A DNA stretch of 64,000 nt from Brumimicrobium glaciale (GCF_004152935.1 NZ_SETE01000001.1:1-64000); one strand, 5' to 3'; numbered from the stretch's first letter, positions 34,555 through 43,181 are shown. Notes: generated by a model not told the origin, from the letters alone. Numbers and translations are program-made.

Positions 34555-35472
34555 ATCCTCTTCATCTTTATCGTAAATATAAGTCAACGCCTCTTCTATT
34601 GTTTTGTGTTTGAATTCGAATCCTGTCTGAGTAATTTTGCTGTTGTCAACTCTAACTCCTTCCAAAACGACAGATGCCATTTCACCTAGCGCTAAGTTTA
34701 ATGCAAAACTCGGTATTTTTGGTAACCAAAGTGTTTTGTTTAATTTCTTAGCAATAGCTTTCGTCAATTTTGCGTTGGTAATATTTGCGCTGCACGCATT
34801 ATACGCTCCATCCAGTTGCTCGTTTACAGCATGTGCATAAATTCTCGCAATGTCTTTTAACGTCAACCATGGCATAACTTGTTCTCCAGTTCCTATTGGT
34901 GCACCAACACTTTTTTTAATTGTGATAGAAATTTTCGGAAGAGCTCCACCTTTTTCAGTCAAAACAACACCGGTTCTTATTTTAACAACCTTCTGTTGAG
35001 GAGAAAATAAATCTGCTACTTCTTCCCATCTTTTTACAACTGTAGAAAGAAAATCTGTTCCAAATTCGTCACTTTCTTTATGCAATCTAATTTCGTCTTC
35101 ATATCCATAGCAAGTAATTCCTGATGCTGAAATATATTGCATTAATGATGGAATGTTTTGACTTATTTCATGAAGAAATTGAGTTGGTTTGATACGAGAA
35201 TTAAAGATGACTTCTTTTCTTTTATCGGTCCATTTTTTGTCAGCGATTCCTGCTCCTGCAAGATTAATGATTACATGAACTCCTTTTATAGCTTCACGAT
35301 CAATTTCTTTCTTTTTTGGATCCCAATGAAAATAAGGTGCTTTTGGTTCTTCATCACGCGTAAGAACACGCACTTCATGACCACACTTATTGAGTTCTTT
35401 TTGTACTTCTAGACCAATTAGCCCTGAACCACCAGCTATCAACACAATACGCTTTACAACTTTTTTTTCCAT
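34552..35472 (-). CDS. TIGR01777-family NAD-dependent epimerase-like protein
   Basis: A 306-residue extended-SDR protein. GGSGLIG near residues 14-20 is the dinucleotide-binding motif. VIINLAGAGIADKKWTDKRK, YISASGITCYGY and RTGVVLTEKGGALP are hallmarks of the TIGR01777 family (E. coli YfcH). The function of that family is unsettled. The C-terminal acidic end KDEED is followed by a stop codon that lies inside the CAATTAT tandem repeat. A TAATTTTG promoter-like sequence is at 35516-35523, 44 bases upstream. Confidence 0.85.
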   Translation of the reverse strand: MEKKVVKRIVLIAGGSGLIGLEVQKELNKCGHEVRVLTRDEEPKAPYFHWDPKKKEIDREAIKGVHVIINLAGAGIADKKWTDKRKEVIFNSRIKPTQFLHEISQNIPSLMQYISASGITCYGYEDEIRLHKESDEFGTDFLSTVVKRWEEVADLFSPQQKVVKIRTGVVLTEKGGALPKISITIKKSVGAPIGTGEQVMPWLTLKDIARIYAHAVNEQLDGAYNACSANITNAKLTKAIAKKLNKTLWLPKIPSFALNLALGEMASVVLEGVRVDNSKITQTGFEFKHKTIEEALTYIYDKDEED

Positions 35473-35515
35473 TTTGAATTTGACCCAATATTATTAAAAA
35501 CACTCATTCTTGGGA

Positions 35516-35523
35516 CAAAATTA
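35516..35523 (-). promoter_or_regulatory. Candidate -7 element of the TIGR01777 gene
   Basis: CAAAATTA is TAATTTTG on the coding strand, 43 bases before the start codon. Confidence 0.4.
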
Positions 35524-35586
35524 CAATTACTATTTCGTTTCTTCTTAAAAATTGTCAAATGAATAGGTTCTATGAAAGAACTTATC

Positions 35587-35594
35587 TATTTTTG
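35587..35594 (+). promoter_or_regulatory. Candidate -7 element of the rhodanese gene
   Basis: TATTTTTG fits TAnnTTTG and lies 20 bases before the start codon. Confidence 0.45.
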
Positions 35595-35614
35595 AATGAA
35601 CTAAAATTTTATTT

Positions 35615-35989
35615 ATGAAAACAACATTGACAATATTAATCGCTTTACTTTTTGCATCTACACAAGTTTTATTCGCGCAAAACACTCCAGAAGAAAGATT
35701 CGAAAGTGTTGGTAACGCTGAATTTAAAAAAGCTTTAGAGACAGGTGAATACATTCTTTTAGACACACGAACGGTTGAAGAATATGATGTAGAACACATC
35801 GAAGGTTCAAAATTAGTTGAGTATAATGGAGGCGATATGGATGATGTGTTAACGCTCATGCCTAGAGATCAAAAATACCTAGTTTATTGCGCTATCGGCG
35901 TAAGAAGTAAAGTCGCTATGGAAAGAATGAAAGAATTAGGATTTCACTATGTTTTAGAACTTGACAAAGGGATTAAAGAATGGAAATAA
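35615..35989 (+). CDS. Exported single-domain rhodanese
   Basis: A 124-residue protein with a signal peptide (residues 1-21, ending LFAQ) and one rhodanese domain. DTRTVEEYDVEHIEGSK is the family start, and the catalytic cysteine C92 lies in YCAIGVRS, the active loop that carries a persulfide. Exported rhodaneses in this phylum are probably periplasmic sulfur carriers, but no partner is known here. It lies 40 bases before the carotenoid operon on the same strand, and could be co-transcribed with it, though no functional link is known. Confidence 0.9.
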   Translation: MKTTLTILIALLFASTQVLFAQNTPEERFESVGNAEFKKALETGEYILLDTRTVEEYDVEHIEGSKLVEYNGGDMDDVLTLMPRDQKYLVYCAIGVRSKVAMERMKELGFHYVLELDKGIKEWK

Positions 35990-36029
35990 ACTTTTTCGTC
36001 CATCAATTGTTTTATATTTTTAGCAAAAG

Positions 36030-36683
36030 ATGAAACAAAACGTATTATTTCAAAGATTATTGAAAATGAAATCATTAGTACTTATTTTAGTGCTGGTGAT
36101 TTTTTATTTGGTTGGAATTGTAGGACTAACTTCTTCTTGGAGAGAAGATTTTCTTCCACTTTCCTTCATGAATTTGATGATTTCTTTTGTTGTTTTATTA
36201 ATTGCATTAAAAAATCATAGTCTTCGTTTTTACTCTTTTGTTTTTGCAGGATTCTCAATTGGAATGATTGCCGAATGGCTCGGTGTTCATACAGGTTTAT
36301 TGTTTGGGAATTATGTTTACGGAAATAATCTAGGTCCATTGTGGTATGGCGTTCCTTTAATCATCGGAATTAATTGGGTAATGTTGACGATAATTTCTGG
36401 TTCTATTGCTGAAAGATTAAAAATTCATTGGTTTTTTAAAGCAGTTATCGGAACATTCTTAATGCTTCTCCTGGATTTGCTAATTGAACCAATCGCTATT
36501 CAAAGTGATTATTGGACATGGAGTGGAGATATTCCTTTTTCTAATTTTGTGGGTTGGTTTTTAATTGCATTTGTGATTCAATTGGTTTATTTTTCCATGA
36601 AATTAGCAGAACAAAATAAAGTGGCAACTGTTTTATATTTTTTACAGATTGTCTTTTTTCTCATTTTAAATATCGTTTTATAA
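36030..36683 (+). CDS. Carotenoid biosynthesis protein of the CruF-like family
   Basis: A 217-residue membrane protein with about seven hydrophobic helices. GMIAEWLGVHTGLLFGNYVY is the signature of the family containing CruF, which hydrates the 1,2-position of carotenoid ends. DLLIEPIAIQSDYWTW, conserved later, is also typical. The first twelve residues may be dispensable, as MKSLVLILV at residue 13 would also start well. The stop codon shares one base with the crtZ start, and the third gene overlaps crtZ, so this is a three-gene carotenoid operon. Confidence 0.8.
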   Translation: MKQNVLFQRLLKMKSLVLILVLVIFYLVGIVGLTSSWREDFLPLSFMNLMISFVVLLIALKNHSLRFYSFVFAGFSIGMIAEWLGVHTGLLFGNYVYGNNLGPLWYGVPLIIGINWVMLTIISGSIAERLKIHWFFKAVIGTFLMLLLDLLIEPIAIQSDYWTWSGDIPFSNFVGWFLIAFVIQLVYFSMKLAEQNKVATVLYFLQIVFFLILNIVL

Positions 36684-37162
36684 TGTATTGGTGGGGTCCA
36701 TTAGTATTAATTCTAACATTTGTTTTAACCGAGTTCAGTGCTTGGTTCAATCATAAATATATTATGCATGGTTTTTTATGGAAATTTCATAAAGATCATC
36801 ATCAACCAGAACCAGGTCCATTTGAAAAGAATGACATTTTCTTTTTAATTTATGCAATTCCATCTTGGTTGTTAATCATGTTGGGGATAATGTATCAAGG
36901 ATACTTTTTTGTTTGGGTTGGTTTTGGAATAGCAGCTTATGGATTAGCTTACTTCCTTTTTCATGATGTTTTTATTCACAGAAGATTTAAATTCATGGAT
37001 AAATTAGATGGACCTTATTTAATGGCCATCAGAAAAGCCCACAAAGTTCATCATAAAGAACGTGGTAAAGAAGACGGTGCTTGTTTCGGAATGTTAATTG
37101 TTCCAATGAAATATTACAATGAATCACGCAAAGCTTATCATCTAAAAACGAAGAGAAAATGA
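36683..37162 (+). CDS. crtZ: Beta-carotene hydroxylase
   Basis: A 159-residue membrane di-iron hydroxylase of the fatty acid hydroxylase superfamily. The histidine clusters are all present: H24 and H29 (HKYIMH), H36, H39 and H40 (HKDHH), H94 and H99 (HDVFIH), H120, H123 and H124 (HKVHH). It adds hydroxyl groups to beta-ionone rings to make zeaxanthin. Four hydrophobic helices separate the clusters. The length is typical (about 150-175). The gene overlaps its neighbours by one base upstream and four bases downstream. Confidence 0.93.
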   Translation: MYWWGPLVLILTFVLTEFSAWFNHKYIMHGFLWKFHKDHHQPEPGPFEKNDIFFLIYAIPSWLLIMLGIMYQGYFFVWVGFGIAAYGLAYFLFHDVFIHRRFKFMDKLDGPYLMAIRKAHKVHHKERGKEDGACFGMLIVPMKYYNESRKAYHLKTKRK

Positions 37163-37860
37163 GTTTATATTTATGGATTAACGTCTTGAGTATCGCAGGA
37201 CCATTGTTTCTTTCTTTCGATAAAAAAGTTCACTTTTATACGCATTGGAAAACCTTGATTCCAGCAATTCTAATCATAGGAAGTGTCTTTGTTGCTTGGG
37301 ATATTTACTTTACAGATATTGGGGTGTGGGGTTTTAATCCAGAATATTTAAGTGGAATTTCATTTTTTAATTTGCCAATAGAAGAAGTCATGTTCTTCTT
37401 CACAATTCCTTATGCTTGTGTATTTATTTACGAAGTAGTGCGAGCATATTTCCCGAAATTCCGTCCTGTCAAATTCTCTTATTATTTTTCTCTACTCTTC
37501 ACAATTGTATGTTTTGTTTTGGCTACCATTTATCATGACAATTGGTATACTGCAGTAGCTTTATTTGGCGCTGGAATAGTGAACTGGATTGTCTATTTTG
37601 GATTCACTCCGAAATGGTATCCTTATTTTATTGTTGCTTTTATGATTACGCAAATTCCATTTTTAATTGTGAATGGTGTGTTAACTGGTGTAGCGACAGA
37701 TGATCCTGTGGTTTGGTATAATCCAGAAGAAATTATGGGGTTCCGTATTCTTTCAATTCCAATTGAAGATGTTTTCTACAATTTCTTAATGCTTTTTTCG
37801 GTCGTTATAGTTCATGAATATTTGAAAAACTTGTGGGATCAAAAAATAAAAAGTACGTAG
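37159..37860 (+). CDS. Lycopene cyclase, fused CrtYc/CrtYd-type membrane protein
   Basis: A 233-residue protein with about seven helices. It contains two copies of the lycopene cyclase domain motif: NLPIEEVMFFF near residue 74 and SIPIEDVFYNF near 205. In actinobacteria the two halves are separate proteins (CrtYc and CrtYd); here they are fused, as in other Bacteroidota and archaea. It cyclises lycopene to beta-carotene, the substrate of the CrtZ encoded just upstream. The start codon overlaps the crtZ stop by four bases. The stop codon lies inside a hairpin. Phytoene synthase and desaturase are not in the window. Confidence 0.9.
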   Translation: MSLYLWINVLSIAGPLFLSFDKKVHFYTHWKTLIPAILIIGSVFVAWDIYFTDIGVWGFNPEYLSGISFFNLPIEEVMFFFTIPYACVFIYEVVRAYFPKFRPVKFSYYFSLLFTIVCFVLATIYHDNWYTAVALFGAGIVNWIVYFGFTPKWYPYFIVAFMITQIPFLIVNGVLTGVATDDPVVWYNPEEIMGFRILSIPIEDVFYNFLMLFSVVIVHEYLKNLWDQKIKST

Positions 37861-37875
37861 CACAATGCCACGTAC
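37853..37875. terminator. Bidirectional terminator between crtY-like gene and ssb genes
   Basis: GTACGTAGC pairs with GCCACGTAC at eight of nine positions, loop ACAAT. The left arm overlaps the crtY-like stop codon. A-rich sequence on the left reads as a T-run on the minus strand, where the ssb genes come from. Confidence 0.65.
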
Positions 37876-38076
37876 CTTATTATTAAACCTAACCAAACCT
37901 ATTTTGGGTTGCATACCGTTTTTGATTTAGGGGGTAAGCTACTGGTTAAATAGCAAGAGGTATTTTTTCGTTTATGATTTCATTTTTCTACCGTCTTTTC
38001 AATTCGAATAATCTGTGGCTTAATCTTGTTTAGTATTTTCTAATTGACTTTCCGACAATCTGAAATGTTATTATTT

Positions 38077-38397
38077 CTAGCTTAAAGCCACTGCATTTTT
38101 CACTTCAATCGAAGTAAATGATTTCGACTCTCCAGTTTTAGACAAGTACTTTCTTGTAACTAGTTTTCCTGTTATGGCAATCTGAGTTCCTTTCTTTCCT
38201 GACTTAGCAATATAATTTGCCGTTGGTCCCCAAGCATGGATGTTGTGCCAAAATGTTTTGTCTTTTCTATCACCGTTTTTGTCCACATATCTTTCATTCG
38301 TAGCCAATGTAAAACGCACTTTCTTTGCGCCACTTTCAAAATTTGTGATCTCTGGATCGATTCCTATATTTCCGATTAACTGAACTTGATTTCTCAT
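38077..38397 (-). CDS. ssb: Single-stranded DNA-binding protein, short paralogue 1
   Basis: A 106-residue OB-fold protein that coats single-stranded DNA. QVQLIGNIGIDPEI is the family start and WHNIHAWGPTANYI the core strand with conserved aromatic residues. It ends at the OB fold (VKNAVALS) and has neither the disordered tail nor the acidic DDIPF-like tip by which normal SSB recruits repair enzymes. It lies in a row with two more SSB genes on the same strand. Confidence 0.9.
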   Translation of the reverse strand: MRNQVQLIGNIGIDPEITNFESGAKKVRFTLATNERYVDKNGDRKDKTFWHNIHAWGPTANYIAKSGKKGTQIAITGKLVTRKYLSKTGESKSFTSIEVKNAVALS

Positions 38398-38470
38398 GAT
38401 TTCTTGTTTTTAATCCGATATCCACCGGATGATTAATACTCATTAACATGCTTTTATCACTATCAAACCT

Positions 38471-38797
38471 TTACAAAATGACTAAATCGTTGATCTCAAT
38501 TTCAGTATACGATTGACGTTTTCCATTTGAATTATAGAAGCGTGATCTCAATCTTCCTTCGATTGCCAAAGATTGCCCTTTTGATCCAAGTTGTTCTAAA
38601 ATTGGTACCCACTTTCCCCAAGCTGTAACTTTATGCCAATTCTTAGTGTCTTTTGTATTTCCTTCATCATCCAAGTAAGTCTCCTTTGTGGATAAAGAGA
38701 AGCGAGCGATTTTTTTACCTCCTTCCATTTCTACAAATTTTGGATCTGATGACATTTGACCTATTAAATTTACGTGATTCATTTGTTGTACTCTCAT
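38471..38797 (-). CDS. ssb: Single-stranded DNA-binding protein, short paralogue 2
   Basis: A 108-residue OB-fold SSB (VNLIGQMSSDPKFV, WHKVTAWGKWVPIL). It also stops at the end of the OB fold without an acidic tip. MNHVNLIG at residue 6 is an equally good start. It begins 73 bases upstream of paralogue 1. The three sequences differ clearly, so this is an old duplication. Confidence 0.9.
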   Translation of the reverse strand: MRVQQMNHVNLIGQMSSDPKFVEMEGGKKIARFSLSTKETYLDDEGNTKDTKNWHKVTAWGKWVPILEQLGSKGQSLAIEGRLRSRFYNSNGKRQSYTEIEINDLVIL

Positions 38798-38847
38798 GAT
38801 ATTATGTGTTTAGGATTAATACTTGTTTTAAACATTTTGTTTTAAAA

Positions 38848-38875
38848 GAGTGCCCAACCATTACTTTGGACACTC
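38848..38875 (-). terminator. Hairpin between ssb paralogues 2 and 3
   Basis: GAGTGCCCAA (38848-38857) pairs with TTGGACACTC (38866-38875) at nine of ten positions. On the minus strand a short TTTT follows. It may separate the transcript of paralogue 3 from the other two. Confidence 0.5.
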
Positions 38876-38892
38876 CTAACCAACCAAACTTT

Positions 38893-39255
38893 TTATTTTT
38901 TACTTGTTTTCGCTTCGTCTTTATCACGGTTCAACACCATGAATTCACGCATCGAAATTTCTGTTTTGTAGCGTTTTTCGCCTTCTTTAGTTTCATAAGA
39001 ATCGTTCACTAACTTTCCTTCCAAAACGACTTCAGATCCTTTCTTTAATAGTTTCTCGCAAAGCTCAGCTGCTTTTCCCCAGGCAACTACATTGTGCCAT
39101 GTCGTGTTGTCTACCCATTCACCTTTTTTATCTTTATAAGATTCGTGTGTTGCTAAACTAAAACGTGCTACTGAATTTTTGTCTCCGAATTGTGTGATCG
39201 CTGGATCTGCACCTAAATTCCCGATTAAACTAACTGTGTTTCTTAATGTGTTCAT
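38893..39255 (-). CDS. ssb: Single-stranded DNA-binding protein, short paralogue 3
   Basis: A 120-residue OB-fold SSB (NTVSLIGNLGADPAI, WHNVVAWGKAAEL). It has the longest tail of the three (NRDKDEAKTSKK), basic in place of the acidic tip. As first gene of the row it has the longest upstream region, with an inverted repeat at 39358-39400. A full-length replication SSB must be elsewhere in the genome. These short forms may serve competence, plasmid-like or phage-like DNA. Confidence 0.9.
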   Translation of the reverse strand: MNTLRNTVSLIGNLGADPAITQFGDKNSVARFSLATHESYKDKKGEWVDNTTWHNVVAWGKAAELCEKLLKKGSEVVLEGKLVNDSYETKEGEKRYKTEISMREFMVLNRDKDEAKTSKK

Positions 39256-39357
39256 GTCTGTAAATTTTAATTAATAATTGTTTGAACTTGTATATCGAAC
39301 TGTCTCTCAGTCATCGACACTGCAAAGGTGGGGAGAGGTGCAAACTTTATACGGGTA

Positions 39358-39400
39358 TTTACCACTTGTTGTCGAATGTCTTTCGTTTGTAAGTGGTAAA
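39358..39400. promoter_or_regulatory. Inverted repeat upstream of the ssb genes
   Basis: TTTACCACTT (39358-39367) and AAGTGGTAAA (39391-39400) are perfectly complementary with a 23-base gap, about 100 bases upstream of ssb paralogue 3. They could be an operator pair or a leader hairpin. The half-site TTTACCACT also occurs at 1311-1319 near the recombinase. Confidence 0.45.
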
Positions 39401-40064
39401 ATTCGGATAGATGTTTGTTTTTGTTAGGAAGTTGGTGTGAAATAAAAAATGAAGTTTTTTTGAGATTTATTTGGAAAAAGGTAAATAATGATGATTTATG
39501 AGTTATGAATGATGAATTTTTGGATCTTTGGGAAGGATTCTAATTGTTAAATATCAATTGTGAATTGTTAATGAATGTGTCCAGGTAGTTCTTTCCATTT
39601 TCTCTTTTAGAATGTTAAGCTAAGTCGAGCTTCTTCTTTCTTTTTGCAATGTTTCAAATTCAACCAAAAATTGATTGATACGGTTTGAAGTTGTGATGAG
39701 TAAATCTATTCTGTTTTATCTCAGTTCTCCAAAGTTGAATAAGCTTTGTGAAAACCTTCGTGATGCTCAGTATTAGGAATAATCACCGCAGTTGAATATA
39801 AATCATGAATATTTGTAGCTGTTTTTGACCTGATTTCTATTAATTAATCCTGCTATTTTTGCAGTTAATAACTTCGTGACTAAATGTTTATAACTTATTT
39901 TCAATATGAAGATTTCCTGAAGGCTCTTAAAACAAAGGAACCTTTACTCTAAAACTGACTTTCGTCATTGTTTTTACAATTTATTTTAGGGTTGTGTAAC
40001 AAATGTTATGCATGCATACTTAAAAAGAGTGTATATTTGCACAGAATATAATTATGCACGCACA
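39401..40064. other. Gene-free region
   Basis: About 660 AT-rich bases. Apart from the promoter-like TATATTTG at 40032-40039 I see no gene or clear repeat. Confidence 0.5.
40032..40039 (+). promoter_or_regulatory. Candidate -7 element
   Basis: TATATTTG fits TAnnTTTG. It lies 25 bases before the ATG at 40065, supporting that start over the frame from 40008. Confidence 0.45.
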
Positions 40065-41063
40065 ATGAAATATTTATTTATAACTTTCTTTTTGATTTTT
40101 GCAGTTGGTTTTGGGGCTAATGCACAATATCACTTTAGTACTTCTGTAACAACAAATAATGGAATTACAATGGTTATTGAATTATCAACTACAGGGATTG
40201 AGACCTCTACTCCTTCAGGTCATTGTCCAAATGGCTACAATTTCAACGTTTTGTTTGATTACTCAGTTAACTTTTATAAAAACGGAAAAGAAAGAAAATT
40301 TAAGGATTCAGATATTTATACATTGCAAGGAAATTTTAAATGTAATGATCAATCAAGTTTCTTTGATATTCCAAATACTACAGGAAAAGGATCAGGCAAA
40401 ACAAATGGAAATATTTGGGTTGGTGAATCGACTTGCGCTACTGCAACGGTTGAAAGTTTAATATGCAATAACGTAGAATTTGTAATTCAATTAAAAGGTT
40501 ACGATTATAATTCAATTTCTGCGCAGGGAACCTCAACCCTTCCAATAGAACTCATCACTTTCGATGCAGTAAAACAAGATCGTCAAGTAGAATTGTTGTG
40601 GAAAACCGCAAGTGAATTAAATAACGATTATTTTACAATTGAACGTTCTGCTGATGGAATGTCTTGGGAAAATGTTCAAATTATCTTAGGTGCTGGAAAT
40701 AGCACAAGAGTTTTGGATTACTCATGGATTGATAATTCTCCTTATGCTGGGATTTCTTATTACAGATTAACGCAAACAGATTACGATGGTAAATCTGAAA
40801 CATTCAATATCGTTTCTGTAGAGCAAAATGATGTTGAGGAATTACAAGCTTATCCAAATCCAGTTTCGCATACTTCTTATTTAATAGGAGTAGATTCAAA
40901 TAAACCAGTACGTATTTTCAATACAGTTGGAGTTGAGGTAACAGGAAACATAAATATTTCAATTGCTCCATCAAAGAAAACTTTGTTAGACATGAGTAAT
41001 TTGCCAAAAGGAATGTATTACGTTGTGAATGGCGATGAAAGTATTCGGTTGTTAAAGCAGTGA
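40065..41063 (+). CDS. Secreted protein with T9SS type A sorting module, paralogue 1
   Basis: The start is at 40065, because it opens a signal peptide (MKYLFITFFLIFAVGFGANAQ); the frame upstream crosses the promoter-like TATATTTG. The mature protein has a unique cysteine-containing N-terminal part (about 20-165) and a C-terminal module of about 170 residues beginning LPIELITFDAVKQ, with WKTASELNNDYFTIERS, YYRLTQTDYDG, and the sorting motif AYPNPVSH. The module is shared with the genes at 41326 and 43182 and with the pseudogene at 42439. The type IX system should export it. The function of the variable part is unknown. Confidence 0.85.
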   Translation: MKYLFITFFLIFAVGFGANAQYHFSTSVTTNNGITMVIELSTTGIETSTPSGHCPNGYNFNVLFDYSVNFYKNGKERKFKDSDIYTLQGNFKCNDQSSFFDIPNTTGKGSGKTNGNIWVGESTCATATVESLICNNVEFVIQLKGYDYNSISAQGTSTLPIELITFDAVKQDRQVELLWKTASELNNDYFTIERSADGMSWENVQIILGAGNSTRVLDYSWIDNSPYAGISYYRLTQTDYDGKSETFNIVSVEQNDVEELQAYPNPVSHTSYLIGVDSNKPVRIFNTVGVEVTGNINISIAPSKKTLLDMSNLPKGMYYVVNGDESIRLLKQ

Positions 41064-41104
41064 GATTTATTTAGGTAGTTTACAATTATTTTTCAAATAT
41101 ATTT

Positions 41105-41152
41105 AAAGCTTCGTCCATTATTCTTGTAATTGAGAAAATGAGACGAAGCTTT
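41105..41152 (+). terminator. Terminator of paralogue 1
   Basis: AAAGCTTCGTC (41105-41115) pairs perfectly with 41142-41152 and is followed by TT. Confidence 0.7.
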
Positions 41153-41212
41153 TTGAATTTATAGACAGTTTTTTTTTAATAAAATATTCATTAAAGAGCC
41201 TTTTCTTATCTT

Positions 41213-41224
41213 AATTACGTAATT
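41213..41224. promoter_or_regulatory. AATTACGTAATT palindrome, copy 1
   Basis: A perfect 12-base palindrome 101 bases upstream of the paralogue 2 start. The surrounding 45 bases (41191-41237) are related to 42896-42953, where the same palindrome lies at the same distance from another start codon. Confidence 0.45.
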
Positions 41225-41325
41225 CGTCTATAGTAAAAAGGTTTTTGTGGTTAATTATCAGTGGTTAGTCGCTGTAGGTTAAAAAGCTAATGATACTTTT
41301 GAATCGAAATTGAAAACACTTTTTC

Positions 41326-42336
41326 ATGAGGCAATTGATTATTACTTTCTATTTGATTTTTATTGTTGGTTTTGGCGCGGTTGGGCAATATGATTTTACT
41401 GCAATTGCCGAACGATCTGACGGTGTAACTTTAATTGTCAAAATTAAAGTTACAGGAGTTTACTTTAAGAGCTTAAGCTGGGGATGCGAATACGCTGTTG
41501 AATTTAATACATCATCAGCTTTTTATGAAAACGATGTGGAAATGGTTAATAACGTTCCACAAATAAATGACTTAAATATTATTTTCGAATGTAATCCGAG
41601 TTTGTTTGGGAATACTATTGAAACAAATATACCACGTACTTTAGGTGATAATATTGGTCAGAGGACAACTTTACAAAATACAAACATATCAGAAAATTGC
41701 GATAATATTTCTTTAGAAAACTTGATGAGTACTAGAGCTATTTTATTAATGGGTTTTTTTAATGGAGCTATCGAATTTTCAGAAACTATAACAACTGATG
41801 TAATTTCAACTCTCCCAGTAGAACTCATAACATTCGATGCAGTAAAGCAAAACCGTGATGTAAAACTTTCATGGAAAACAGCAAGCGAACTAAACAACGA
41901 TTACTTTACGGTCGATCGTTCTGCAGATGGAATTTCATGGGAAACTATTCAAACATTATCAGGAGCTGGAAATAGTTCACATGTATCAGATTACTCTTGG
42001 TTAGACGTTTCTCCTTATAGTGGTATTTCTTATTATAGATTAAAGCAAACAGATTATGACGGAAAATCTGAAACATTCAACATTGTTTCTGTAGTGCAAA
42101 ATGAAGTCGAAGAATTACAAGCTTATCCAAATCCTGTTTCGCATTCTTCGACTCTGTTAGGAGTAGATTCAGACAAACCAAATCGTATTTTTAATACTGT
42201 AGGTGTTGAGGTAACAGGAAATGTAAATATTTCACATTCTCCATATCAGAAAACAGTATTAGATATGAGTAATTTGCCAACAGGATTGTATTATGTTACT
42301 AATGGTGAAAAAAGTATTCAGTTGTCGAAAGAATAA
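41326..42336 (+). CDS. Secreted protein with T9SS type A sorting module, paralogue 2
   Basis: A 336-residue protein with signal peptide (MRQLIITFYLIFIVGFGAVGQ). The N-terminal half (about 22-160) is distantly like that of paralogue 1 in size and cysteine content. The C-terminal module LPVELITFDAVKQ...AYPNPVSH is very close to paralogue 1, pointing to tandem duplication. The type IX system probably exports it. Its upstream region carries the AATTACGTAATT palindrome, which paralogue 1 lacks. The function is unknown. Confidence 0.85.
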   Translation: MRQLIITFYLIFIVGFGAVGQYDFTAIAERSDGVTLIVKIKVTGVYFKSLSWGCEYAVEFNTSSAFYENDVEMVNNVPQINDLNIIFECNPSLFGNTIETNIPRTLGDNIGQRTTLQNTNISENCDNISLENLMSTRAILLMGFFNGAIEFSETITTDVISTLPVELITFDAVKQNRDVKLSWKTASELNNDYFTVDRSADGISWETIQTLSGAGNSSHVSDYSWLDVSPYSGISYYRLKQTDYDGKSETFNIVSVVQNEVEELQAYPNPVSHSSTLLGVDSDKPNRIFNTVGVEVTGNVNISHSPYQKTVLDMSNLPTGLYYVTNGEKSIQLSKE

Positions 42337-42378
42337 AGAGTGCTAGCATATCATTTATATTACAATCAAACCACCAAC

Positions 42379-42426
42379 AAAACTCCGTCTTGTTCTCTAC
42401 ATATTGAGAAATTTAGACGGAGTTTT
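42379..42426 (+). terminator. Terminator of paralogue 2
   Basis: AAAACTCCGTCT (42379-42390) pairs perfectly with 42415-42426, followed by T. Confidence 0.75.
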
Positions 42427-42438
42427 TATGTTTAAGCT

Positions 42439-42793
42439 TGGATAACTATTCAGATCTTAAGGGAGTTGGAAATAGCGCTAGAGTTTCAAATTACTCTTGG
42501 ATTTAAAATTCTTCTTATGCTGAGATCTCATACTACAGATTAAAACAAACAGATTAAGATGGAAAAACTGAAACATTCAACATCGTTTTTTTAGAGCAGA
42601 GTGACTTTAAAGAATTTCTAACCTATTCAAATTCTATTGCTCATACTTCAACTTTATTAGGAGTTAAAATAACAGGAATCGTAAATATTTCAATTGCTCT
42701 ACCTAAGTAAACATTGTTTGAAACGAGTCAACTGACTAAAGCAATGTATTGCATGGTAAATGGAATAAAAGTATAAGGTGGTTAAAACAATAA
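42439..42793 (+). pseudogene. Decayed copy of the T9SS C-terminal module
   Basis: Translation in shifting frames gives WITIQIL, then GVGNSARVSNYSWI, a stop, YYRLKQTD, a stop, DGKTETFNIV, LLGV, ITGIVNIS, a stop, and finally KSIRWLKQ before TAA at 42791-42793. These match the C-terminal module of paralogues 1 and 2 in order. There are three in-frame stops, at least two frameshifts (near 42459 and 42770) and an in-frame deletion of about 16 residues after LLGV. The N-terminal part is gone. It follows the paralogue 2 terminator directly. Confidence 0.85.
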
Positions 42794-42928
42794 ATTTCTG
42801 ATATTATATTAAATCCAAACATAGAAAATAATCTAGTTCTTAAAATATTTAGAAAATTAGAGGGCACTTTTCTGTTTCGAAATAAATCCAAGCTATTAAA
42901 GACCTTTTAAAGAGGGAAAACTTTTACT

Positions 42929-42940
42929 AATTACGTAATT
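42929..42940. promoter_or_regulatory. AATTACGTAATT palindrome, copy 2
   Basis: The same perfect palindrome as at 41213-41224, in a duplicated upstream region, 101 bases before the ATG of the remnant at 43042. Confidence 0.45.
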
Positions 42941-43041
42941 CAGCTATGATAAATTGATGTTTGTCGATAAAAAACGTCATTTAATCGTTGTTCGGCAAAG
43001 CATTGACTACTTTTGACAAGAATTAAAATATACAGCACATA

Positions 43042-43149
43042 ATGCAGCAATTAGTTACAAATTTATTATTCGGTTTTATGGTTGTGCTAGGGTTAAAAGC
43101 ACAGACCTTACAATCTCTCGGTTACAGTTTCTGGAACTTGAAGTACTGA
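43042..43149 (+). pseudogene. Signal-peptide remnant of a fourth family member
   Basis: A 35-codon frame begins MQQLVTNLLFGFMVVLGLKA, a signal peptide like that of paralogue 2 (MRQL...), and stops soon after. The upstream region is a duplicate of the paralogue 2 upstream region. It is probably the beginning of a lost copy; it could also be a short expressed peptide. Confidence 0.45.
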
Positions 43150-43181
43150 TTTAATCGTTATGAATCTCTAATTATTTTTAT

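Noticed and set aside
34386-34613. A 75-codon frame encoding LSIINYQ repeats
   Set aside because: It is produced by the CAATTAT heptamer (three units equal seven codons) and overlaps the end of a real gene on the other strand.
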